Below, piece after piece: positions 8,384 to 17,205 of a stretch of DNA of 64,000 bases (positions are counted from its first letter, which is position 1; the number at the start of each line of letters is the position of its first letter). A model generated the notes under the pieces. It had not been told where the DNA came from and ran no database searches. It worked only from the letters and a program-made list of their open reading frames with translations. Made by a program: the position numbers and the translations under genes. The stretch lies in NCBI RefSeq assembly GCF_030813355.1, contig NZ_JAUSUD010000004.1:1-64000 (forward strand), given 5' to 3'. This DNA is from Metabacillus malikii. Lineage in GTDB: Bacteria > Bacillota > Bacilli > Bacillales > Bacillaceae.

Positions 8384-8695
8384 ATGGCTTTCGGCGTTAC
8401 AAGAGACGAACTTAACAACTGGAAAAGTGATGTTATAAAAGGTGAAATTGCTTTTTTAACACATTTTTGGTATGATGAACGATTTCCTAACTCAAACAGT
8501 GTTACAAAAGTAGGATGCTCAGATATTAATAAGCTTATTGAGTGGGGAAGGCAGTATGGATTAAAGCCTGAATGGATTCATAAATATGGCCAATTTCCGC
8601 ATTTTGATTTATTAGGTTCAGTACAACTTGATATTCTAAAAAAATGTGGACGCTATGACCATATCGTGCGCTTTCGGTTACTAGAGCAATCATAA
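8384..8695 (+). CDS. conserved hypothetical protein YneQ
   Basis: A 103-residue soluble protein. It starts immediately after the thioesterase stop, with no room for its own promoter, so translational coupling is likely. It is rich in aromatic residues and His/Trp (LTHFWYDERFP, KPEWIHKYGQFPHFD), which hints at a compact ligand- or metal-binding domain. The position matches yneQ in B. subtilis. No function is known to me. Confidence 0.8.
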   Translation: MAFGVTRDELNNWKSDVIKGEIAFLTHFWYDERFPNSNSVTKVGCSDINKLIEWGRQYGLKPEWIHKYGQFPHFDLLGSVQLDILKKCGRYDHIVRFRLLEQS

Positions 8696-8724
8696 AATTA
8701 ACTTCATCCTTCCATATATATAAG

Positions 8725-8828
8725 AAGAGGGTAACTCTCGTGTTTACATCTTCCAATAAACACTGAAAAATAGAAATAAACATTTATCAGTGCATTAGCG
8801 GTTTGAATGACACTTGAGTTACCCTCTT
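8725..8828. terminator. long-looped bidirectional terminator between yneQ and yneR
   Basis: Perfect 13-base arms AAGAGGGTAACTC and GAGTTACCCTCTT enclose 78 bases. The loop holds its own stem, CACTGA with TCAGTG. It lies between convergent genes. Read on the minus strand, the start of the loop (CTCAAGTGTCATTC) resembles the loop start of the element at 15481 (CTCAAGTATTC). Confidence 0.75.
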
Positions 8829-8833
8829 ATTTT

Positions 8834-9124
8834 CTAATCTACATAGGTAAATATAGGTTCATTTAGTTTATTATCTAGTACAACATGTAAATTATGGTTA
8901 TCAAAGTACCATAAATCACGATTTTCAATAAAAAAGGTAATTCCATTCTTTTCGACTTTCGATCCTATTTCATCGGGCGTTTGTTTCGTTACACCGAGAG
9001 AGAATCCTTTTTGAACATTACTACAGCCACCATATCTAACAAAAAATTGTACGGAATCACCATTATTTAAATTTAATTCATCCTTGTACCAATTTAGTGC
9101 GTTGTCATCAATTGTAATTTCCAT
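8834..9124 (-). CDS. HesB/YneR-like iron-sulfur biosynthesis-fold protein
   Basis: A 96-residue protein of the YneR branch of the HesB/IscA fold. It starts MEITIDDNALNWYKDELNL and has GDSVQFFVRYGGCSN in the core. Unlike true A-type carriers it holds a single cysteine, at about residue 34, and lacks the C-terminal CGC motif, so it is unlikely to carry an iron-sulfur cluster in the IscA manner. AAGGAG precedes the ATG. Order matches yneR next to plsY in B. subtilis. Confidence 0.85.
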   Translation of the reverse strand: MEITIDDNALNWYKDELNLNNGDSVQFFVRYGGCSNVQKGFSLGVTKQTPDEIGSKVEKNGITFFIENRDLWYFDNHNLHVVLDNKLNEPIFTYVD

Positions 9125-9357
9125 TATAAAAACTCCTTCAGGTAAATGATGGATATTATTTAAAGATTGTTTTTTATTATGTTAAGTTGATTAAAGCGAA
9201 TTGATCACCACCAGCCTGCTCTTACCTAGTATAGTATAGCAATGAAGACCAAACTTAAAATGAAAACGAATTCAAATAGAAACTATATTTTCTAAAACTA
9301 CGTAAATTTAAAATAAAATAAGGTTACTTAACTGTTTTCATCTAGTCTAGTTAAATG

Positions 9358-9942
9358 TCATAACCATTTCACTTTAGGTTCAGTTTTATCTACAATACGT
9401 TTAATATTTGAACGGTGTCTATAGATGACAAAAATAGTAAGTAATGATACGACTATTATTAAAGGGATGTCTTTTGTAACTATACTGTATATAACAGCAT
9501 ATATACCAGCTAACATTGAAGAAAGCGATACATATTTTGAGATATAGAGTGCGATAAAAAAGAAGGCTACCATTGTTAAAAATAGCATTGGCTCGTAGCA
9601 TAGCAGCACACCTGCTGAAGTAGCAACAGCTTTACCACCTTTGAATTTTGCAAAGATAGGATATGTATGTCCAAGCACTGCAAATATTCCAACAATTAGA
9701 ATAAAGATTGGTGGCAAATCAATAAATCTTGGTATCGCAGCAGCGAGTGTTCCTTTTAAAATATCAGCACTAGTAACGATAAGACCTGCTTTTACTCCTA
9801 GAGTACGGAATGTATTTGTTCCACCCAAGTTTCCACTACCATGCTCTCGAATGTCAATCCCATATCCTAGCTTTCCAACAATAAGTCCAGACGGTATTGA
9901 ACCGATTAAATAAGCTAAAACAAATATAAATGCTTCAATCAT
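9358..9942 (-). CDS. plsY: glycerol-3-phosphate acyltransferase PlsY
   Basis: A 194-residue integral membrane enzyme that acylates glycerol-3-phosphate at position 1 using acyl-phosphate made by PlsX, the first step of phospholipid synthesis. The PlsY motifs are visible: [10 protein letters not shown] at the N-terminus, [18 protein letters not shown] near residue 35-50, and [18 protein letters not shown] near 90-108. GNLGGTN departs from the more usual GNxGATN. About five membrane helices. An AAAGGAG ribosome site precedes the ATG. Confidence 0.95.
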   Translation of the reverse strand: MIEAFIFVLAYLIGSIPSGLIVGKLGYGIDIREHGSGNLGGTNTFRTLGVKAGLIVTSADILKGTLAAAIPRFIDLPPIFILIVGIFAVLGHTYPIFAKFKGGKAVATSAGVLLCYEPMLFLTMVAFFFIALYISKYVSLSSMLAGIYAVIYSIVTKDIPLIIVVSLLTIFVIYRHRSNIKRIVDKTEPKVKWL

Positions 9943-10083
9943 ATTAGATACTCCTTTATATAATCTTTCTCTATTTTATCATGACCATATATAAAAACAC
10001 TATGAGAGAATAAAAAAACAAAAAATATCGCATTGTAAGTGGAACGAACAAAAGTTTAACATAAAGGTAATAGTCATTTATTT

Positions 10084-10178
10084 GCATCCACCCCGTGGAG
10101 AGCGAGTACTGCAAGAGGAGACAAACCCTAAACGACCACTCAGTTAAAAGCAACACTGTTTACGAAAACTGCCTATAT
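10084..10178. repeat. Bacillaceae intergenic repeat, copy B (tail only)
   Basis: Carries CACCCCGTGGAGAGCGAGTA, CTGCAAGAGGAGAC and AAAGCAACACTGTTTACGAA in the same order as the tail of copy A at 2512. It lies in the plsY-yneT intergenic region. Confidence 0.7.
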
Positions 10179-10296
10179 TAATTTTTTCCTCTCATCAACA
10201 CATTTTGAAGAGAGTGAAAAATACAACCTATGCAAAAAGAGCTATTATAATAAACATCATTCTTTGTTATGATAAATTTAAAGGAGTTGAAAATCG

Positions 10297-10704
10297 ATGA
10301 ATTACCCGAATAGGCAAGAAATTAAAGATATTTTAAATAGAAGTAAAACAATTGCTGTAGTCGGTTTATCAGATAAGCCTGATCGAACTTCTTATATGGT
10401 TAGTAAAGTTATGCAAGATGCTGGGTATAAGATAATTCCTGTAAATCCCACTGTGCAAACAGTTTTAGGCGAGAAGGCATATTCTTCGCTAAAGGAAATA
10501 AAAGAACATGTTGATATAGTAAACGTATTTCGCCGTTCAGAACAGCTTTTCGATGTTGCAGAAGAATTTTTGCAAATTGATGCAGATGTATTTTGGGCAC
10601 AATTAGGATTAGAGAATGAAGCTGCATATAACCTTTTAAAAGAGAATAATAAAATTGTTATTATGAATCGTTGTATAAAAGTGGAGTATGCAATGACAAG
10701 ATAG
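10297..10704 (+). CDS. CoA-binding protein YneT
   Basis: A 135-residue Rossmann-fold protein of the CoA-binding domain family, as found in the N-terminal domain of succinyl-CoA synthetase alpha. Residues 18-30 (TIAVVGLSDKPDR) form the nucleotide-binding turn, and VDIVNVFRRSE and FWAQLGLENE are typical family blocks. The gene has an AAAGGAGTTG ribosome site. No catalytic residues are apparent and the biological role is unknown. Position matches yneT before parE in B. subtilis. Confidence 0.9.
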   Translation: MNYPNRQEIKDILNRSKTIAVVGLSDKPDRTSYMVSKVMQDAGYKIIPVNPTVQTVLGEKAYSSLKEIKEHVDIVNVFRRSEQLFDVAEEFLQIDADVFWAQLGLENEAAYNLLKENNKIVIMNRCIKVEYAMTR

Positions 10705-10718
10705 TTCATTCAATATAC

Positions 10719-10750
10719 GAAAATCCTTGTAAAACAAGGATTTTTTATTT
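10719..10750 (+). terminator. yneT terminator
   Basis: AAAATCCTTGT and ACAAGGATTTT form an 11-base stem with an AAA loop, followed by a T-run. Confidence 0.85.
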
Positions 10751-11051
10751 TATTAGCCGAATCACCTTTGCTAATTGTAAAATACGTTATACAATTAAAC
10801 AGATGAATTAGCTATATACTACGTAGATGATTGTAAAAAATCGTAAAGCTTTTTAAAAATAATCAGCGTAATCACAACTTATCGTTTTAACGAGGCAGTA
10901 ATTAAATATTTAATTTAGCTTAGGTACTCCTTGAAGGTATCTATTTTAGAAAAGTGGGTTGTCGACCTACAAATTATTGTATAAAATACTTAAACATGCT
11001 TCTTAACAAGAGATAATGTACTTGTGAGTGAATTGAAAGGGGTTTAGTCGT
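10751..11051. other. parE upstream region
   Basis: About 300 AT-rich bases with no gene. The parE promoter must lie here, but I could not single out a consensus promoter with confidence. No repeat or hairpin stands out. Confidence 0.4.
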
Positions 11052-13019
11052 TTGGGAAAGCAACAACAGTTTGACTATAATGATGATGCGATACAAGTCC
11101 TAGAAGGATTGGAAGCTGTAAGAAAGCGCCCAGGGATGTATATAGGCAGTACGGATAGTCGTGGACTGCATCATCTTGTATATGAAATTGTCGATAACTC
11201 TGTGGACGAGGCTCTAGCTGGTCATGGTGACCATATTATTGTCAAAATTCATAGAGATAATAGTATATCAGTTCAAGATAAAGGTCGGGGAATGCCAACA
11301 GGAATGCATAAACTTGGCAAACCGACACCAGAGGTTATATTAACAGTTCTCCATGCAGGAGGGAAATTTGGACAGGGTGGCTATAAGACAAGTGGCGGAC
11401 TACATGGAGTAGGAGCTTCAGTTGTTAATGCGCTGTCTGAATGGTTAGTCGTAACGATTCACCGTGAAGGATTCATCTACGAGCAACGCTTTGAAAATGG
11501 CGGTATTCCTGCTACAACACTTACAAAAAAAGGGAAAACGAATAAAACAGGTACAACCATTCATTTTAAGCCAGACCCAATCATATTTAGTACAACAACA
11601 TATAACTTTGAAACATTGAGTGAACGTTTACGTGAATCAGCATTTTTATTAAAAGGGTTTAAAATTGAATTAATAGATGAACGAAATGACCTTAATGAGA
11701 TATATCATTATGAAACTGGTATTGAAGCGTTTGTCACATACTTAAACGAAGAAAAAGATGTACTACATCCAGTCGTTTCATTTGAGGGAGAACAAAATGG
11801 AATCGAAGTCGATTTTGCATTTCAATTTAATGATGGGTACTCTGAGAATATTTTATCCTTTGTAAATAATGTTCGTACAAAGGATGGCGGTACACATGAA
11901 GCTGGCTCAAAAACAGCTATGACAAGAGCATTTAATGAATATGCGAGAAAAACAGGTATGCTGAAGGAAAAGGACAAAAATTTAGAAGGGTCAGATATCC
12001 GAGAAGGTTTAGCGGCTATCATCTCTGTTAGAATACCTGAGGAGTTATTGCAATTTGAAGGTCAAACAAAAGGAAAATTAGGGACTAGTGAAGCAAGAGC
12101 TGCCGTGGATGCGATTGTATCAGAGAACCTAGCTTACTTCTTAGAAGAGAACCCTGATTCAGCAACATTACTTGTGAAAAAGTCAATTAAAGCATATCAA
12201 GCTAGAGAAGCTGCGCGTAAAGCACGTGAGGAAGCAAGAAGCGGAAAAAAACGTAAACGCTCAGAGACGACATTAAGTGGTAAATTAACACCAGCGCAGT
12301 CACGTAATCCTAATAAAAATGAGCTGTATTTAGTCGAGGGTGATTCAGCCGGTGGTTCTGCAAAGCAAGGTCGGGACAGAAGATTCCAAGCTGTGTTACC
12401 TTTACGTGGTAAAGTTATAAATACTGAAAAGGCTAAACTCGCTGATATCTTTAAAAATGAAGAAATCAATACGATTATCCATGCGATTGGCGGTGGTGTT
12501 GGGGCTGATTTCGAAGTTGAAGATATTAACTATGATAAAGTAATTATTATGACTGATGCCGATACTGATGGTGCTCACATTCAAGTATTGTTACTAACTT
12601 TCTTCTATCGTTATATGAAACCATTAATTGAGCATGGTAAGGTATTTATCGCACTGCCGCCTTTATATAAAGTGAGTAAAGGTACAGGTAAGAAGGAAGT
12701 TATTGAATATGCTTGGTCTGATGAAGAACTAGATGGAGCTATATCAAAAATTGGAAAAGGCTACATGATTCAAAGATATAAAGGTCTAGGAGAAATGAAT
12801 GCTGACCAATTATGGGAAACGACCATGAATCCTGGCACTAGAACGCTTATTCGTGTCAAAATTGATGATGCTGCACGTGCTGAAAGACGAATTACAACAC
12901 TTATGGGCGATAAAGTTGAACCTCGTCGTAAATGGATTGAAAGTAATGTAGCGTTCGGTCTCGATGAGGATACGAATATATTAGAAAATGAACATTTATC
13001 GGTCGCAGAGGAGGTATAG
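11052..13019 (+). CDS. parE: DNA topoisomerase IV subunit B
   Basis: A 655-residue GHKL-type ATPase subunit of topoisomerase IV (GrlB). The ATP-binding motifs are EIVDNSVDEALAGHGD, DKGRGMPTG and GGLHGVGASVVNALS; the TOPRIM domain carries ELYLVEGDSAGGSAKQGRD and IIMTDADTDGAHI. It works with ParC to decatenate daughter chromosomes. Identity as ParE rather than GyrB rests on the linked parC. The start is TTG with GAAAGGGG upstream. The parC start lies four bases after the stop, so the pair is co-translated. Confidence 0.96.
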   Translation: MGKQQQFDYNDDAIQVLEGLEAVRKRPGMYIGSTDSRGLHHLVYEIVDNSVDEALAGHGDHIIVKIHRDNSISVQDKGRGMPTGMHKLGKPTPEVILTVLHAGGKFGQGGYKTSGGLHGVGASVVNALSEWLVVTIHREGFIYEQRFENGGIPATTLTKKGKTNKTGTTIHFKPDPIIFSTTTYNFETLSERLRESAFLLKGFKIELIDERNDLNEIYHYETGIEAFVTYLNEEKDVLHPVVSFEGEQNGIEVDFAFQFNDGYSENILSFVNNVRTKDGGTHEAGSKTAMTRAFNEYARKTGMLKEKDKNLEGSDIREGLAAIISVRIPEELLQFEGQTKGKLGTSEARAAVDAIVSENLAYFLEENPDSATLLVKKSIKAYQAREAARKAREEARSGKKRKRSETTLSGKLTPAQSRNPNKNELYLVEGDSAGGSAKQGRDRRFQAVLPLRGKVINTEKAKLADIFKNEEINTIIHAIGGGVGADFEVEDINYDKVIIMTDADTDGAHIQVLLLTFFYRYMKPLIEHGKVFIALPPLYKVSKGTGKKEVIEYAWSDEELDGAISKIGKGYMIQRYKGLGEMNADQLWETTMNPGTRTLIRVKIDDAARAERRITTLMGDKVEPRRKWIESNVAFGLDEDTNILENEHLSVAEEV

Positions 13020-13022
13020 GTT

Positions 13023-15458
13023 TTGGCAGATTCAATTGAAGTTTATCGTGATTTACCACTCGAAGATGTATTAGGTGACCGTTTTGGACGTTATAGTAAA
13101 TATATTATCCAAGATCGTGCATTACCTGACGCACGTGATGGCTTAAAACCGGTACAACGACGTATATTATATGCAATGTACGTCGAAGGTAATACATTTG
13201 AGAAGAACTTTCGTAAGTCAGCAAAAACAGTCGGGAATGTAATCGGTAATTATCACCCTCATGGTGATTCTTCGGTATACGAAGCAATGGTCCGTATGAG
13301 TCAAGATTGGAAAGTAAGAAATGTGCTGATTCAAATGCATGGCAATAATGGTAGTATTGACGGGGATCCGCCTGCTGCCATGCGTTATACCGAGGCAAGA
13401 CTTTCTGCAATTGCTTCTGAACTACTCCGTGATATCGAAAAAGATACTGTAGAATTTGTTCCAAACTTTGACGATACAAGTAAAGAACCACTCGTTTTAC
13501 CAGCAATGTTTCCAAATTTACTTGTGAACGGATCAACAGGAATATCTGCTGGTTATGCAACTGATATCCCTCCACATAACCTTGGTGAAGTGATAGATGC
13601 AGTTATTAAACGAATGGAAAGACCGGATTGTTCTGTCGAGGATTTAATGAAGCTAATAAAAGGACCTGACTTTCCTACAGGAGGTATCATCCAAGGAATC
13701 GATGGTATTAAAAAAGCGTATGAAACAGGTAAGGGAAAAATAATTATCCGAGGTAAAACATCCATTGAAGAACTGCGCGGTGGAAAACAACAGATTGTTA
13801 TTACAGAGATTCCTTTTGAAGTAAATAAAGCGAATCTTGTAAAAAGAATTGATGAATTCCGTATTGAACGTAAAGTTGAGGGTATCGCTGAGGTTCGTGA
13901 TGATACGGATCGCACTGGTTTAAGAATAGTTATTGAATTAAAAAAAGATGCTAATGCACAGGGTGTTTTAAATTATCTTTACAAGAACAGCGATCTGCAA
14001 GTTCCATATCATTTTAATATGGTTGCAATTCATAACCGCAGACCAATGTTGATGAGCCTTCCATCAATATTAGATGCATATATTGGGCATCAAAAAGAAG
14101 TTGTTACTAATCGTTCAAAGCATGAATTGCAAAAGGCACAGGAGCGTCAACATATTGTTGAAGGGTTAATGAAGGCATTATCGATATTGGATGAAGTAAT
14201 TTCGACAATTCGTGCTTCTAAAGATAAACGGGATGCAAAAAACAACTTAATTGCCAAGTACCAATTTACTGAACCGCAAGCGGAAGCAATTGTATCATTA
14301 CAACTTTATCGTTTAACGAATACAGATATTACTGCACTTCAAAAAGAAGCTGAAGATTTAGATAAAAAAGTTCGTGATTTAACAAGTATTTTAAATGATG
14401 AAAATGTTTTAATAAAGGTTATTAAAGATGATTTAAGAAGAGTAAAGAAAACTTACGTTGATAGCCGCCGTTCAGTCATAGAAGAAAAAATTGAAGAAAT
14501 AAAAATAAACTTAGAAGTGATGGTCGCTTCTGAGGATGTTATTGTAACAATTACAAAAGACGGATATATAAAACGGACAAGTATTCGCTCTTATACTGCT
14601 TCAAATGGTCAGGATTTCGGCATGAAAGATACAGACCGGTTGCTCTCCAAGGTTGAAATAAATACAACCGATGTGATTCTACTGTTTACGAATAAAGGAA
14701 ACTATTTATATTGTCCAGTTCATGAGCTTCCTGACATTCGTTGGAAAGACCTAGGACAGCACATTGCAAACATCATTCCGATTGACCGTGATGAAGAAAT
14801 TATTACTGTCATACCAGTAACTAATTTTGAAGAAAAGTCATATCTCACATTTGTTACAAAGTCCGGAATGGTGAAAAAGACTGAGTTGAGCCAATATAAA
14901 GCTCAAAGATATTCTAAGCCGTTAGTTGCTATTAATTTAAAGGGTGATGACCAAGTTGTCGATGTTCACCATACTAAAGGTGATGAAGATATTTTCTTAG
15001 TTACACATTTAGGATATGGATTATGGTTTGAAGAGGAAGAGATTAGTGTTGTCGGTCCTCGTGCAGCAGGTGTTAAAGGGGTAAACTTAAAAGATAGTGA
15101 TTATGTTGTAAGTGGAAAAGTAATTGACAGGACGAAAAAGACGTTTATTGTAATTGTTACTCAAAGAGGTGCAGTGAAGAAAATGTCTTTAAATGATTTT
15201 GAAAAAACTACTCGTGCGAAACGAGGTCTCGTCATGCTGCGAGAATTAAAGAATCAACCACATCGTATTATCGGTGCAGTAGTTACACATTCAAAGGGTG
15301 ATGTCTACCTTGAAACTGAAAGAGGTACGATCGAAGCAATCGATATTTCTTCGTTAAGACCGAATGACCGATATAGTAATGGGTCATTTGTAATTGATGA
15401 ACAAGAATCAGGTACTGTAAAAACGGTTTGGTTTACTCCTGCTGAAGATAAAGATTGA
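13023..15458 (+). CDS. parC: DNA topoisomerase IV subunit A
   Basis: An 811-residue type IIA topoisomerase cleavage subunit. The catalytic tyrosine is Tyr122 in [11 protein letters not shown], and the quinolone-determining segment reads [15 protein letters not shown] with wild-type-looking Ser84 and Glu87. The C-terminal third is the beta-pinwheel DNA-wrapping domain. The start is TTG; the GGAGGT ribosome site overlaps the end of parE. A long-looped terminator closes the operon. Confidence 0.96.
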   Translation: MADSIEVYRDLPLEDVLGDRFGRYSKYIIQDRALPDARDGLKPVQRRILYAMYVEGNTFEKNFRKSAKTVGNVIGNYHPHGDSSVYEAMVRMSQDWKVRNVLIQMHGNNGSIDGDPPAAMRYTEARLSAIASELLRDIEKDTVEFVPNFDDTSKEPLVLPAMFPNLLVNGSTGISAGYATDIPPHNLGEVIDAVIKRMERPDCSVEDLMKLIKGPDFPTGGIIQGIDGIKKAYETGKGKIIIRGKTSIEELRGGKQQIVITEIPFEVNKANLVKRIDEFRIERKVEGIAEVRDDTDRTGLRIVIELKKDANAQGVLNYLYKNSDLQVPYHFNMVAIHNRRPMLMSLPSILDAYIGHQKEVVTNRSKHELQKAQERQHIVEGLMKALSILDEVISTIRASKDKRDAKNNLIAKYQFTEPQAEAIVSLQLYRLTNTDITALQKEAEDLDKKVRDLTSILNDENVLIKVIKDDLRRVKKTYVDSRRSVIEEKIEEIKINLEVMVASEDVIVTITKDGYIKRTSIRSYTASNGQDFGMKDTDRLLSKVEINTTDVILLFTNKGNYLYCPVHELPDIRWKDLGQHIANIIPIDRDEEIITVIPVTNFEEKSYLTFVTKSGMVKKTELSQYKAQRYSKPLVAINLKGDDQVVDVHHTKGDEDIFLVTHLGYGLWFEEEEISVVGPRAAGVKGVNLKDSDYVVSGKVIDRTKKTFIVIVTQRGAVKKMSLNDFEKTTRAKRGLVMLRELKNQPHRIIGAVVTHSKGDVYLETERGTIEAIDISSLRPNDRYSNGSFVIDEQESGTVKTVWFTPAEDKD

Positions 15459-15480
15459 TGATATAAGAAAACAATTAGAA

Positions 15481-15589
15481 AGAGGATGACTCTCAAGTAT
15501 TCGCCCTTCCTCCTAACACCGTTATATAGAATGATTGATTCTTTATTGTGTTTTCGAGGGGCCGATCGTTGAGTCATCCTCTTTTTTTA
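15481..15589. terminator. long-looped terminator after parC
   Basis: Perfect 12-base arms AGAGGATGACTC and GAGTCATCCTCT enclose 78 bases and are followed by seven T residues. The loop contains further pairing, AACAC with GTGTT and GAAT/GATTC. Confidence 0.8.
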
Positions 15590-15596
15590 GCTTCGT

Positions 15597-15716
15597 TTAT
15601 TTACTTTTAAAGTAATCTGAAAATGAATGAACAAATTCAATTCCATGATAAGTTAATAAACTAACAGCAGTAAGTGAAAAAACAATTACTGGAATAAATC
15701 TCATGATAGTCATCAT
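15597..15716 (-). CDS. small single-helix membrane protein (39 aa)
   Basis: A 39-residue protein, MMTIMRFIPVIVFSLTAVSL followed by a short polar tail, with one membrane helix at residues 5-22. An excellent AGGAGG ribosome site lies five (first ATG) or eight (second ATG) bases upstream. It is followed on the minus strand by the parC long-looped terminator and preceded 21 bases away by another small membrane protein, so both probably form one transcript. Family not recognised. Confidence 0.6.
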   Translation of the reverse strand: MMTIMRFIPVIVFSLTAVSLLTYHGIEFVHSFSDYFKSK

Positions 15717-15737
15717 CCATACCTCCTAATTTTTTCT

Positions 15738-16139
15738 TTACGTTGCTGAAGGTAGATGACGATAAGAAAAGTAGGAAGATTGATAATAGACTGCATGGAG
15801 GAAATTCTTTAGAGTAAGAGTAAACAAGAATAATGAAAAGGATGCATAAGCAATAACTGGTAATATCAATTGCTCTACTTTAATATTCAATAACTTTTCC
15901 AAATTAGTGAATGGATTCTTTCCTTCTTGTTCGGAGTCGATTCCTTGTAAAACGGTGGATTCATTTTCAACACCGACTAATTCACCGTGAATAGAAGTCT
16001 GATGCGTGTTTGATATTAATACAAACTGGAACCCAATAAAGGCAATCAAGAACACTATACAAAGCTTCATAAACCGTTCGGTACTAATTAAAATCACCTC
16101 CCTCATTGCACAATATGACAATTTTAATCCTTTTATCAT
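15738..16139 (-). CDS. two-helix membrane protein, unknown; start unclear
   Basis: Up to 133 residues with two membrane segments, KLCIVFLIAFIGFQFVLIS near the N-terminus and ILPVIAYASFSLFLFTLTL near residue 95. These flank a polar loop of about 45 residues that would lie on one face. The start is problematic. A strong GGGAGGTGA site at 16094-16103 is not followed at the normal distance by ATG, GTG or TTG but by an ATT codon at 16086-16088. The nearest downstream ATG is at 16068-16070. The listed start is the furthest upstream ATG. It precedes the 39-residue membrane protein by 21 bases. I do not recognise the family. Confidence 0.55.
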   Translation of the reverse strand: MIKGLKLSYCAMREVILISTERFMKLCIVFLIAFIGFQFVLISNTHQTSIHGELVGVENESTVLQGIDSEQEGKNPFTNLEKLLNIKVEQLILPVIAYASFSLFLFTLTLKNFLHAVYYQSSYFSYRHLPSAT

Positions 16140-16347
16140 TACTTGAAAAGTATTTTGACTCTTATTTTTTTATATAATAGGATATGAGGTTTTTATGATA
16201 ATAAGTTTATTGTATTTTACAAGGCTTTTCGTTGGCCTTGACTATAAATAGAGAATTTTCATCGAGGTAAAGAAATCCATAGATGGAAAGTAAAAAGTAG
16301 AAATTGTATGTAACAAATTCACAAATATTAATTCAGCATTATATACC

Positions 16348-16389
16348 TAAGAAAAAAGACTACCTTATTCAGAGTAGTCTTTTTTCTTA
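16348..16389 (-). terminator. terminator of the GbsR-type regulator
   Basis: Sixteen-base arms TAAGAAAAAAGACTAC and GTAGTCTTTTTTCTTA around a ten-base loop. The hairpin overlaps the 3' end of the regulator gene. Confidence 0.8.
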
Positions 16390-16910
16390 GGTATATATTT
16401 AAATATATCATTTGATTCAAAACTATCTACTAATCGATTTAGCCAATCGTAATATTCAAGGGCACGATGAAGTTTAGCGATGTCTTGTTGTATTTCCTGA
16501 TTAATATCCTCTGAAATGTCATTATTATTTAGAAGTTGATTAAGTTCTTTTAAAGATTTTTCAATAGCGGAAACATTAATATTTACACCGTTTCGCCATT
16601 TAATTGTAAAGAAATCGATAAATGTTTGATACCAGTCTTCCTCAGCTACATATAAATCCTTTCGACTACCCTTTTTCCAAACCTTGTCAACCATCTGCAA
16701 GTCCATCAAGTGTCTAACGGACGTGCTCATACTTGTTTTACTCATTCCAAGTTCATGTTTCATTTCATCAAGTGTCATTGGTTCGTTTTGAAAATAGAGC
16801 AGTCCCCAAAGCCTCCCCACAGATGGAGTAACACCGTATAAGTTCATATTTTGAGATATTGCATCTATCACTCGTTCTCGAGCCTTTTCAATTTCCTCTT
16901 TACCTTGCAA
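16365..16910 (-). CDS. GbsR-type transcriptional regulator of osmoprotectant uptake
   Basis: A 181-residue MarR-superfamily regulator of the GbsR/OpcR type. The winged helix lies at about residues 25-90 (GVTPSVGRLWGLLYFQNEPM then a recognition helix MSKTSMSTSVRHLMDL). The C-terminal half is helical and would form the dimer and ligand pocket. In B. subtilis relatives sense choline or repress opu genes. It diverges from opuA, sharing a 295-base control region with a perfect inverted repeat, which points to control of that operon. The start is probably TTG at 16910, but the ribosome site (AGGATG) is about 12 bases away. Confidence 0.85.
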   Translation of the reverse strand: MQGKEEIEKARERVIDAISQNMNLYGVTPSVGRLWGLLYFQNEPMTLDEMKHELGMSKTSMSTSVRHLMDLQMVDKVWKKGSRKDLYVAEEDWYQTFIDFFTIKWRNGVNINVSAIEKSLKELNQLLNNNDISEDINQEIQQDIAKLHRALEYYDWLNRLVDSFESNDIFKYIPKKKDYSE

Positions 16911-17028
16911 ACCATTTTCACATCCTATTTGTGAGTATATATACAGACTACATTTAACTCATTTGAAAGTAAAGATTATGATATGAAAGGATTATGGAGG
17001 AATTCTAAGGATATAGTGTGTATAGTAC

Positions 17029-17046
17029 GTACAGTATTTTCTGTAC
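17029..17046. promoter_or_regulatory. perfect inverted repeat, candidate GbsR-type operator
   Basis: GTACAG-TATTTT-CTGTAC is a perfect 6-6-6 dyad in the intergenic region between the regulator and opuA, with an extra GTAC immediately upstream. It lies about 35-52 bases before the opuA minus-35 box and 120 bases upstream of the regulator gene. Confidence 0.5.
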
Positions 17047-17080
17047 AAAGTTTACGGATGTATATGCCCTTATTTGCGCT

Positions 17081-17109
17081 TTGTAATAATTTTGTCATAT
17101 TTCTATACT
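17081..17109 (+). promoter_or_regulatory. candidate sigma-A promoter of opuA
   Basis: TTGTAA, 17 bases and TATACT. This predicts a leader of about 90 bases before the opuAA start codon. Confidence 0.5.
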
Positions 17110-17205
17110 TAATAGGTAAAGTGTTCGTGACAAATCATTATAGAAGGGAAGGATTAATTTTACATATATAGTGTCGCGTTTTTAAAAGTATTAGAGGTGA
17201 AAATA

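Noticed and set aside
16983-17171. 62-codon frame between the GbsR-type gene and opuAA
   Set aside because: It runs through the dyad and promoter of opuA; composition is not protein-like and conservation is unlikely, despite a GGAG-like string.
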